This document shows, in pieces, positions 38,301-50,300 of a DNA stretch of 64,000 bases. A program made the position numbers and the translations under genes. The stretch's first letter is position 1. Every line of letters begins with the position of its first letter. A model generated the notes under the pieces. That model worked only from the letters and a program-made list of their open reading frames with translations. It did not search any database and was not told the DNA's origin. The stretch is from Odiellus spinosus (taxonomy: Eukaryota > Arthropoda > Arachnida > Opiliones > Phalangiidae): the NCBI GenBank assembly GCA_963920705.1, contig OY987226.1, positions 23,445,636 to 23,509,635 of the forward strand. The letters are read 5' to 3'.

Positions 38301-41300
38301 ATGTTTTGACATCCAGAATCATATACTCCTTGGTTTATATCTGCGGTCTGGTAACTCTGCACTAGTTTCTGACTAGTCGTCTGTTAGTTGACCCGTGACC
38401 CGTGACCCAATATTTATGATGTAACCCCACTTCTCATCGGGCTGGCATTGCGTTTAGTTCAATGATATGTTTACTTTATATTAATAAATTAATCAACAAG
38501 TTATAGGATTAACTTTTATTCGCTTTTACACCTCTACACAACAATTTCAAAGGGAATTTGTTTGATAAACAGCAAATTTAAGGGTAACGCCCCCCCCCCC
38601 CCCACCAAACTGCTGCCATCTTGTATTTTTGTGATTTTTTGGATTTTACAGCAAAATGGTTAGAGATAGTTGCAAACCAATCATTATTATTCATAATTAA
38701 TGTATCCACCATTTACTAGAGAAATTGGCAATGACTAATTTTTTTCTGGACACTAAAGTTAGTCACAACTACCTGATTTTCTTCACTTGCCTCGTTACGT
38801 AACCTGCATGGTATGTCTATTCGCAAACATCTTCCACACAACAAAAATTTGCTTTGCTCTTTCGCTTATTACTAAGCCTGGTCCTCGAAGAGATTGCAAA
38901 AGATCGTTGCAATTTTGCTTAAATGTGAAGCTGTTATAATTTAATCCTCCCCGACATATTTATCCCAAAGCTGGTTCCATTTTGCTTTTCATTCCTTGAC
39001 TAAGACGAAAATATTAATGGATTATATATTTTATCCATTCCAAAATTCTGATCCAGGCTGAGTCTTTGTATCTACTATTATTGTTTATCAGGAGGTTAAA
39101 ATTCCACAGCTCCTGAAAACTTCTCACTTCATGAATTAATCATTTTTCGTTAATAACTAATCTATCAGCAACTCATTTAAATGTCTCTTTGACAGAGATT
39201 GATTCCAGCAGAGCTAGATTTGATATAATACGCAAAAAATATGTGTAGATGCTTAGGTGTTGTGACGGTCACACAAAAAAAAAAAAAAAAAAAAAATTCT
39301 TATGTCTAGCCCCAAAAATTTACCCTAGAAAAAGAACCCCGATTATCTCCCCCTGGTGATGACCGCCACAATTATAAAGTTTTGAGAGATCCTTCTAAAA
39401 GGAGATAGAAGAGGTCAGTTCTCATATATTCTCTGAACAGAGAACCACCTTGAGTTTAATATAGAAAAAGCTTCTTCATTTAAAAATACTTTAAGCCAAG
39501 TATACGGTGGATTTCTGTAAATACAACTAGAAAAATTAAATCTTTCAAAGAAAGAATTTGCGAATCTTTTATTGGAAATGTCTAGAGAACATAGGTGGGC
39601 GAAAGACGTTTCGTCTAGCGAGACCTCCTCGTCGGAAGAAGATAATCAGGTATTTATAACAATTTAAAATTGTAATAGCGTAAAAACAAAAACAGCGAAG
39701 ATAGGGGTTGAACCACTAACTGGGTTAAATAGCTGTAACCATCCTCTCATCCTGATAAAGAGAGATCCCATACGGGAGACGGTTACAGAATTGGTGCCGT
39801 GACCATACCCCTTTCCCTTCGCCATTTTTCGCCTACCCCGTCCGCCATCTTGGCCTCCCCGACCTCGGCTTCGTTTTTTTTTCTTTCGCCGTTCGCCCTT
39901 TTTGGCCCGTCTTTTTTAGTGGGGGTGGTGATAGGCGTTATCTCGCCTATTCTTTTGCAGAATTCCTTAATTTTATTAATGGAAATTTTCCACGAATTTA
40001 TCCTTTTGATCTATTACTTTTGATTTTGATATTTATAATTATAAAACCTTTTTAACAATACTTAATTAGATGAATTAAACACACAATTTTGAGAAATATT
40101 TTCCTATTAATACCAGGTTATTCAAACACTTTTATTTAATAAACGAAAATATTTTTTGGCCTAACACTGACGTCACCTAACCGGAATTTAGCTTTTATCA
40201 CCCCACAAGATAAAAATCCTTCCTTGACATCTGAGTCTGAGACTAGTATTAATTGGGAGAGACTACAGCCAAACGATTCTGAAGAACAATTGGTAGAGAT
40301 ATCCCCCCCTGTAACTACTTACAATATACAAAATATTATACGCCCATCAAGGTTACAATTAAATAAGGGAAATTCTATTATGGCGACGTCTTCTCCACCT
40401 ACTACAATTGTACCAACTACACCTACACCTATATCCCCTCATACACCTGTAATAAGTCCTCCACTATCCCCACATGCACCGGTAGTAAGTCCACCATTAA
40501 TTGGAGTGGGGATAACAAGTCCTCAAAGTTCAGTAGCAAATATATCGGCTATAAGTTCCCCACCAAGGATTCATAGACGTTTAATAAGGGTTAAATCATT
40601 TCCAAATTTAAAAAGTCCTACAGGGAGTATTGGTTCTCCAATTTTTCGAACTCCCATGATGGGATTACCTTTTGGTAGCACAGTAGGGAACATCCAATTG
40701 GGTTTAAGTATGTCTATACCTAGTGCCTCTAGGCATGACAACCCTATGGGCTCGCTACAAGCGATATTAACTACAACCACTACAACTACTATGGCCACTG
40801 GAATTGTGACCACACCTTCAATTCATCCATCCGGTATATCACTTCTTCCTACGACGACTCAAGGCGCATTTGGAATTTCGGGTCCTCAAGTTCTCCAACC
40901 ACCATCAATTACACAACCAATTAATCCAGCTGGAAGCTATGGACAATTTCCTTCAACTAGTACAACACTTGGACAGCCTCAAGGTCAACTTCCACCTCAG
41001 GCTCAGTACCAAATTCCAAGCGTCACACAGCCACAATATCCACCAATAACAACTCAATCAACGTATCCTCTTGGATTTCATCCTCAAGCATCGAGTACTT
41101 TTTACCAAGGACCACCTACATCTACTCCTGCACAAGCTTATCAAGGATGGTATCAGTCACAAGTACCCTTACCTCAACAACAAGTATATTCAGCCCAGCC
41201 TCAACCGGGATGGTTCCCAACTCAAGCTCACTGTCAACAGGGTCCTCCTTCACAATTTCCTTCAGCTCCTCAACCAACAGGAATACCAGGAATATCTCCT

Positions 41301-44300
41301 ATACAAGGAACACCAGGACAAGGTCAAGGTCAAGGACAATTATCTCCACCTTTATCTCCTCGATCAACATCGATGCTGAGGACCATGACTAAAGTCATGA
41401 AGGAGAATAAAGGCCGAAGCTTAAAGGAACCACCTGCCCGATTAGTTTTCTATGGGACGCACCAAGAGAAGGTTTCCGAATTCTTACGAGATCTAGATGA
41501 ATTCGCAAAGTTCAACGAACTAACAGAAAATCAAAAGATGGGACTCCTGCCTATGGTATTAAAGGCTCAAGCTCAAACATGGTACAGAGGATTACCTCAA
41601 CCAATGGGATGGAGTGAATTTGAAGGGAGAATAAAACGTCACTATCGAGCTGAACAAAAAGAAGCTTTAGCTAAAGCTGAACTAAATCTCAGATTTCAAG
41701 GTCCAAACGAAACTATAGAAGAATTTTTCAGTCACTATGCACGAGTTAACCAAAGTTTGACCCCTCCGATCCCAGACAAAGAATTGCAAGATATGATAAG
41801 AAGAAATATTCGTCCAGAATTTAGAGGTTTTCTAACTTTCATGAGTGCCGCTACCGTCGGAGATCTCCATGATCATTGTCTCAAGCTAGAAGAAAGTCTT
41901 GGATTAACGAGAACTCTTAGTTATGGAACAACGATACCTCAACACGGAACATATCCAGCTCAGTGGACATCTCAAGGTCAACTGATTGCTCATGTCACTC
42001 AACCATCAGTTCAACAGTTTCCATATCAACAATATCCAAAGACTCTTCAATATTCAACGGCGACGATTCAACCTACTCCAGCGATACCGAATATAATTAC
42101 TCCAACTATACCAAGCTCGACTACAGCTATATATCTACCCAAAGGAACATCTCAAATACAATATCCTGTTACAGGAAACCTTCAATCAAGTTCACTTCAT
42201 GCAGGATCACCAGCACAGATATATACTCCTACTGGAAATCCACAACTACCAACACCTGGAACATCATGGCTAAACTATCAACAACAACAACCTACGACTG
42301 TATTATCGAATACATTTCAGCAAGCTCGACCTACCACTCCTGGTCCCTTTGAACAAGTACCTCCATATCAAACAGGATATATGATTCAACCACAACAAGT
42401 TCCTCAAACATATCCAGTAGTAGAACAAAGGACAAGACAAACTCAGTTGAACACCGCTGGAAGAAGAACCGGACAATCAAATCTTCAAGGAGCTCGAAGA
42501 ATTCCATCGAGGTCACCAAGAATAATTACTCCTTCATCTACTCGACCTCTAGGACAATCATATCCGACGAGACCTACAGTTTTACAACCAAATATTACTT
42601 GTTTCACCTGCAACGGAAGAGGTCATCTGTCGAGAGACTGTCCATCAGTCAGAGTACCAAGAACGACTCGTCCGGAAAACATCGGAGCGGGAGGGCAAAT
42701 GGGCCAACGCTCTCCCGCGCCAAATCAATAGCCCAACCAAAGGTCCGTCGTACTGTTTCAAGGCCCCAAACCTATCAATTATCAGCAATACGACGAAGAC
42801 GGGGCTTGCAAAGAAGAAACCCTCATATTATTACAACAATCTTCGAACATGGAAAACTAAATACCCGGATAGACAATGGAGCAGAAGTCTCCATGATTAG
42901 TTCTGATCAGTGGATGAAAATACGACAGTATAGAGGCGAATCGTATATCCCTTATGAGAAGATATCCGAATGCATCGTCATGGGTGTTGGAAGATATACC
43001 TTCACTAAAGGATCCATTCTTTTGGATTTTGAAATTGTTTTCGAGAATCAAAGGAACCGGATGTTCACCCATGAATTCCATATCGTACCGTCTCTATTAT
43101 GCGACGCCATTCTTGGACAGGATTTCTTAGAAGATTGGGGAATGAAAATCGATTTTGAAAATTTGACTTGTTCAATTCAAGGAGAAACTCTCAAGTTCGT
43201 TGGATGGTACAAGGATAAAGGACCCCCTTCCCCAATCATGGTAAAGAATGTAACTGAAGCTGTCGACGCAACAGAGCTACCCGAACAGAAGAAGAAGGAA
43301 CTAAAGGATCTTTTGCTAAACTTTCCGGATCTCTTCAGTGACAAATTAGGACATACAAGTCTAGTCGTACACGAAATTCACACAGGAGATGCCAAACCGA
43401 TAAATAAAAGAGCTTATAGAGTCAGCGATGCCAAGAAACGGATTATCGAAGAACATATCTCTGAAATGCTAAAGGACGGCATCATAAGACCATCTACCTC
43501 TCCATGGGCTTCTCCTATAGTCATTATTCAACAAGATGATGGATCCGGAACCGGAAAAACCAAAACAAGGTTTTGTGTTGACCTCCGAGAAGTAAACTCA
43601 GTTACGATAAAAGATCCTTACCCGATTCCTCGTATAGAAGAAACCCTAAACAAAATGGGAAAACCAAAATATGTTACGACTCTGGATCTAAAAAGCGGAT
43701 ATTGGCAAGTCGAGTTGGCTCCTGAAGCAAAACCAAAGACTGCCTTCATTACCCATGCCGGTAAATACGAGTTCAACGTATTAGCCTTTGGTCTTTGTAA
43801 CGCTCCGAGTACGTTCCAGCGTCTAATGGATGAAATCTTTCGAGACAGCGAACCTTTTTCCATCGTGGTCTACCTCGACGATATCCTAATCGCGTCCGAA
43901 ACATGGGAAGAGCATCTAAACGCTCTGGAATACGTTATGAATCGCCTAAAGAATGCCGGATTAACTCTCCAACTAAAGAAATGTCGTTTTGCCAAGCCTG
44001 AAGCCATTGTCCTAGGACATATCATCAATGAAAATGGGATATTTATCGACCCATCGAAGATAAAAGCCATTCAAGAATTTCCAAGGCCGAAAACTCTAAA
44101 ACAAGTACAAAGATTCTTAGGCATGGCCGGTTGGCACCATCGCTTTATTCCAAATTTCTCTGAGATAGTAGCTCCAATCAACCATCTAAAGAAGAAAAAC
44201 GTTCAATTTCGTTGGGGAGAAGATCAAGATAAAGCCTTCCAACAGATAAAAGACGCCATTGCCTCAGCTCCGTCATTAGCTCCATACAAAGCGGATATAC

Positions 44301-47300
44301 CTTGTATCCTAACAACCGACGCTTCTGGTACAGGATTAGGAGCTATGCTGTCTCAAGTACAAGATAGTGTTGAAGTACCAATAGCATACGCTAGTCGAAG
44401 ATTATCCAAAGCTGAATCCAACTACAGTAACACCGAACGAGAATGTCTAGCAATCTATTGGGCTGTTGGATATTTTAGACCATATTTGGAAACGCTTCCG
44501 TTTACCGTAATTACGGACCACAAGGCTTTACAGTGGCTATTCACCCTTAAAGAACCACATGCAAGATTGGTGAAATGGGCTATGTACCTACAGACATTCG
44601 ATTTTAAAATCCTACATAAGAAAGGAGTAGAAAATGTCGTAGCAGACGCCTTGTCTAGAGCCCCTTTGGGATTGTTGGTAATGCCACTTCATGGATTATC
44701 CACTTCTGAAGAGTCTCTACGAATCCCAGACAACGACGAAAATAGAGAAAATCCAAGGGAGAATGTTTTACCTCCTTTTCCACATGCGAATTTCCATATC
44801 TTCAATAGAAATGAAATCATTACTGCACAGCAAGAAGATCCAAGCATGGAAGAAATTATCGAACGATTGTCAAGAGAAAATGCTCCCGAAGATAGAATGT
44901 ACTTACGACGAAATAATCTCGTATACGGAAAAGAAACAGGCAGACATCCTGAACGAATATATCTTCCGACAAGACTCCGACCGGAGATACTACGCTTACT
45001 ACATGATCACCCTCTTGCTGGTCACCGTGGAAGAGATAAAACGATAGCAAAAATAGAAGCCAGATTCTGGTGGCCCACCTTACGAGCTGACGTCACGAAA
45101 TATGTCAAAGAATGTCTATTGTGTCAGCAGTATAAGATAAGGAACACTCGTACTCCCGGACTCATGAAGTCGACCGAACCAACGGCTCCCTGGGATAAAA
45201 TAGGCGTGGACATAATGGGTCCATTCCCAATTAGTAGAAAGGGATACCGATACTTGATCGTATTCGTCGATTACATGACCAAATACGTCGAACTGGTTCC
45301 TATAGTCGCCATGACAGCTGACGCATGCGCAAGAGCTCTGAAGAAGGTCATCTGTCGATGGGGCGCTCCCAAGCAAATACTAAGTGATCGTGGAACTCAA
45401 TTCGTCTCAACTCTATGGAAAGATACTTGCAAGTTATTCCGGATAACTCCTATATACACTACGCCGTATCATCCACAATCGGATTTGACTGAAAGAGTCA
45501 ATCGAGTCCTAGGAGAAACGATTTCTATTTACGTCGGAAATAATCATCGAACTTGGGACGAAACGTTGAATTCATTAGCTTTCGCTATAAACTCCACTCC
45601 GCACGATACTACAAGACGCTCACCATTTTATCTAACTATGGGACGAGAGCCCAGGCTTCCATGGGATTTCGATATCGGAATGCCTGTAGAGGAGTTCGAA
45701 GATCGATCAGAAACTTTAAGAACTCTTCGAGAGCAATGGGAATTAACTAAAGGATTTTCCCGACTAGCCCAAGCTAAACAAAAGAAGTATTATGACCGAA
45801 AACGAGCGGATCTTGAATTTGAACCAGGAATGCTAGTCTGGAAAATGACTCATCCACTGTCAAGAGCCAATATCGGAAGGATGGCAAAGTTATGTCCGAA
45901 ATGGTCAGGTCCTTATAGGATAATCGAAAAACGAAATCCTTTGGTATATGTTTTGGAAGACGCTATTACTGGAAAAAATATTGGACCAATGAACATTGCC
46001 CAATTAAAATTGTATCATGCGAAAGATATTCAAATCGAGGAAATAGAACAGCCTTTACCTGCTGCTCCGGAACCGGAAGTACTTCCACCCGAAGAAAACT
46101 TACCAAGAGAGAATGAAGTAGAACCTCCGCAAATATCTGACAGAGACAAAGACAGAAGATCCTCGGGATCGCAAGTCCGAGTACTTACAAAAGAAAGACA
46201 AATATCTCAAGAAAAGAAGAAGGCTCCTGCGACTGATTCAAGCGAACGTATGCGTCGACATCTAAGGAAAAAGAGACCTCGACGATACATATCTTCTTCG
46301 TCATCAGAAGATGAAATACCATCACCTGTTATTAGGAAAGAAGCAAAAACTCCTCCAAGGATTCCCCAACCAAGGAGCCCAAACGTACTCCTTAGGCGAC
46401 CTCAAGAAAGTTCAGAATCAGGAACTGACAGTGACGATGATTCAGGAGGAAAACGAATAGCTAAATTGAAGAAGCAACAAGAGACTGTACCAAAACAAAT
46501 TGGTTTACCATCAACAGGACTAGCGCTAGCAAAGGACATACCTTTACCGAAGACGAGCACGGATACACCAACAAAGCCAACTGCTGAATCAAGCAAGAAA
46601 ACTTTACGAAAAACCCCGGATCTTAGCTCTAGCGAAATTTCCTCAGGAAGAAAATGGGAAGAAGAATACCCTATCCTATACACAGGTTCTTCGACAAGTG
46701 AAGACCTCAGAAAGGAAGATATACGACTCAAGGAGAAACAATCTTTACTAGAGTCACCTCGAAAGGAGTCCAATAAAGATCTAGACAGAGTAGAAACTCA
46801 AAAACGGATAAGAGAATCATCTTCAATGAACTCTGAAAAACAAAAGGATAAACGTTTAAAATCGAGTCGTGTCACTCATACTTTAAGTCCGAGTCGAAGC
46901 TCCTCAGAACAGGAATCAACATCGCTCAGTACGAGAAAGGAAAAAGAAAAATCAAAGGAAAGTGACACGAAACCTAAAACGAAGAAACGTGAACGAGAAG
47001 TTTCGTCTCCTCCAGAATTGGAAGCCGCTATACAAAGAGGGCGAGAGATTCTAAAAAGGAAACAACAAAGAAAAGAAATTCCTTATTTAAGAAGAATACG
47101 AGAAAGTATGCCTAGTACAAGCAGAATTGGTCACGTTTCAAGCGAAGGACATCTGGAAACAGGAGAGCCAGAATTATTACCTGATATGGAGACACGCTTA
47201 GAATTACCCTTTAGAAAAGGATGGAGTCGAGAAGTGTGCTACAGGCACACAACACACCCCGGAAAACCAATTATGGATATATACTATTATCCTCCAGTAG

Positions 47301-50300
47301 CTCCTAGGAAACGATTGCATTCTCCGAACGAAGTTCAAGCTTATTTAAGAAAACATAATATAGAAAATGTTTCAGTAGACAATTTCGATTTTAAACGCCA
47401 TCATATAGCTTGTTCTCCATGGGAAAAAATTACAACAGCTCGGGAGAGATCACAACTCCCTACCGCTTGTTAAACTTATCCCTATCCTATTAAGGAGACA
47501 ACATTGACGGTTTCTTTTCTTTTTAGATGGAAGTAACTATCTATAACGATGCGAATAACGCGCAGACAGGATGGTCTACCAATACAGGAAGGGGGAAAGC
47601 TATTCAAACAAGTAAACCAGATGTGGGACTCAACAAGAGTAGAGGTATTCTATTGGACTGGTATAAAGAATTTACCCAGGAAGAAACCAAAAAGAGCTCC
47701 CTCAGCGAAATGAAGGAAGCACCGGAAGCCCAACCTCAAACAACTCAGGATCAATTCGAAGATGCAATCGAATCCGAACAAGGAGCTTACGCTATGGCCC
47801 CCGCTTTTTCTCCGCCGAAATTGAATCCTGTGTCAAAGGAAATAGACCTAAATCCAGAACAAAAAAGGGATTTATCCACCCGTCCAAAAATAAGGGACTA
47901 CAATTACAACTCAACGATTCCAGACTCCGGAGAAGAAATAAATACTCTTATTCATTCAAGCGATGTACGCTTACGAACTCAACGATTAGAAGTAACTTAT
48001 TCGATCTTCAATGAAAGTGAGACCTCCAAGATGGAATTAGAAGGGCGGTCCGAAATAAGAAAAATCATGATGGGACCTACCCCGCAATCACGGGATACTT
48101 ACTTGTCTATAGCGACACCTGAGAACTCACTTCCGGAACGACGTCTAGCTCTAAGACGAAACGTAAGCCTTCCAACTATAAGTTCTTCCCAAGAGAGACA
48201 TCGAAATCCGGAAACAGTCCCTCTCTCACCACGAGAAAACCAATTTAAGAGTGGACAAGGTACACCCTCTACAAGCGCTTATGGACCCCTACCTGTTCCG
48301 TCCCACAGATTTCTTATATTATCGAATGAGGCCAAAAGAAACCCTCCGCCCATGCAGTCAACGGCTCCCATCGGTCGACAATTTTTCCCTGTTGTCTGGC
48401 CAGGGATAACGAGAAAAGAAGAGGTGCAATGGTACCCTATCGACGAAAAAGGATGGCCGATAGTAAAAACCCCCGGGAAAAACGACCCATGTGTAGCATG
48501 CGGAGTATTCGGACAACATTTTGCAAAATGGTGCCCACATCGATACCAACTGCGACAACGAATTGGAGAGCTAAAATCGAAGAGGGCGGAAAAAATGAAA
48601 AGAACCAAAAACCTCCCGAAGAACCTACCTCGAGGTCCAGAAGACCCCCCAACTGGAGGAAGCTCGTCCTGTCCCATTTAAACGTCAACAAAACTCTAAT
48701 TTTGTTCTCTATATATTTTGTTTTTGGGGCATAAATGCTCCTATAATTTGTTAACTTTTTTTTTGAGGGGGAGGTTGTGACGGTCACACAAAAAAAAAAA
48801 AAAAAAAAAAAAAAAATTCTTATGTCTAGCCCCAAAAATTTACCCTAGAAAAAGAACCCCGATTATCTCCCCCTGGTGATGACCGCCACAATTATAAAGT
48901 TTTGAGAGATCCTTCTAAAAGGAGATAGAAGAGGTCAGTTCTCATATATTCTCTGAACAGAGAACCACCTTGAGTTTAATATAGAAAAAGCTTCTTCATT
49001 TAAAAATACTTTAAGCCAAGTATACGGTGGATTTCTGTAAATACAACTAGAAAAATTAAATCTTTCAAAGAAAGAATTTGCGAATCTTTTATTGGAAATG
49101 TCTAGAGAACATAGGTGGGCGAAAGACGTTTCGTCTAGCGAGACCTCCTCGTCGGAAGAAGATAATCAGGTATTTATAACAATTTAAAATTGTAATAGCG
49201 TAAAAACAAAAACAGCGAAGATAAGGGTTGAACCACTAACTGGGTTAAATAGCTGTAACCATCCTCTCATCCTGATAAAGAGAGATCCCATACGGGAGAC
49301 GGTTACAGTGTGAATTTATGTTGCATGGAAGAGTTTTGCGAAAGGCGTACCATGCGCCCTAGAAGGGGGTTCTGGACTATAACGCGCACTCACTAAAGCC
49401 AGAAAGAAATTAATTCTTTATTTATGAATTCTTTATTTATGAATTCCTACCACGAGTAAAATAAATAACTTTCAGGACTCACCTCTGGATCATTTATGTA
49501 ATGGACTTCATCAAATATTACCCATTCAAGATCTCTGATTGTTTCTGCGCTTCTATACAGCATTGACCTGTAAAATGTATATTTATTTCTAGTTACACAT
49601 GTAAGATCTATAACACACGCAGTAAAATTTTTCAAATTTGATCAGCCTGTTTAAGTTAATAATACTTTGCAAGGATAAGTACTTTGTAGTTAAAGACTTT
49701 TATCAAGTTAAGAGAATGTGACAAAAATGAATGTGAAAGAGATAAAACATAGCAAATGCAATTTGACTCAGACAAAATTAGAGACAATTAAGCAACTCTC
49801 AGCGGAAATGATATCTATCCATGGTGCTAATGAAGTAGAAAACAGTTGACTATAGGGAGACAGCAAAGAGCCAAGGGGAAAAGAAAACCTGACATCATGG
49901 AACTCCCTTAATGGGGGAGCGCTTGTAAGGGTGAATACTGTAACTCCCTCACCAAGGGGATGACACAGGCGAGAGATAGAAATCTCTTACATATTAATGT
50001 CACCCTTCCTGACTCCCTTTTTTAGGGGGGTGGAAGTTCCCCAAAAATGGCGGCCATCTAGGAATGTTTAGTTATTTACAATTTTCGGAAAAACCAATAG
50101 ATTTAGCCACATGAAAGTAAAGCAATTTGATTCTACGTGTTATTACTTATTTAATAAAACAAACCACATCAAAATATTCCAATTAGATCAAATGTTACGC
50201 AGAAAAAAAACAAAAAAAAAAAAACACATCGTTAATTTCGTATTTTTCCAGAGTTAAGTTGGTGTTTCCCTGGAATTGTTTCAAAAACGCTAGCTTCCCT

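Larger units (their letters stand above)
39261..49307 (+). mobile_element. Ty3/gypsy LTR retrotransposon with a C-terminal MBD-like domain (fossil, looks whole)
   Basis: 10,047 bp, antisense to SKIV2L inside its 11.4-kb intron 8. TG...CA LTRs are flanked by a 4-bp target duplication GTGT (39257-39260 and 49308-49311). The primer-binding site matches tRNA-His and a polypurine tract precedes the 3' LTR. Three long frames are gag, pol (reached by the family's usual -1 overlap) and a third ORF. It looks whole, and I see no clear break. The LTRs differ by one substitution in about 525 bp plus homopolymer length, so the insertion is very recent. Confidence 0.97.

Noticed and set aside
47198-47404. 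Chromodomain at the end of gypsy Pol
   Set aside because: Position fits, but the aromatic-cage pattern is absent and GW, DIYYYP and NFDF match an MBD better.
47527-48681. Envelope gene in the gypsy element
   Set aside because: No signal peptide, transmembrane or fusion segment; carries a CCHC-like motif instead.
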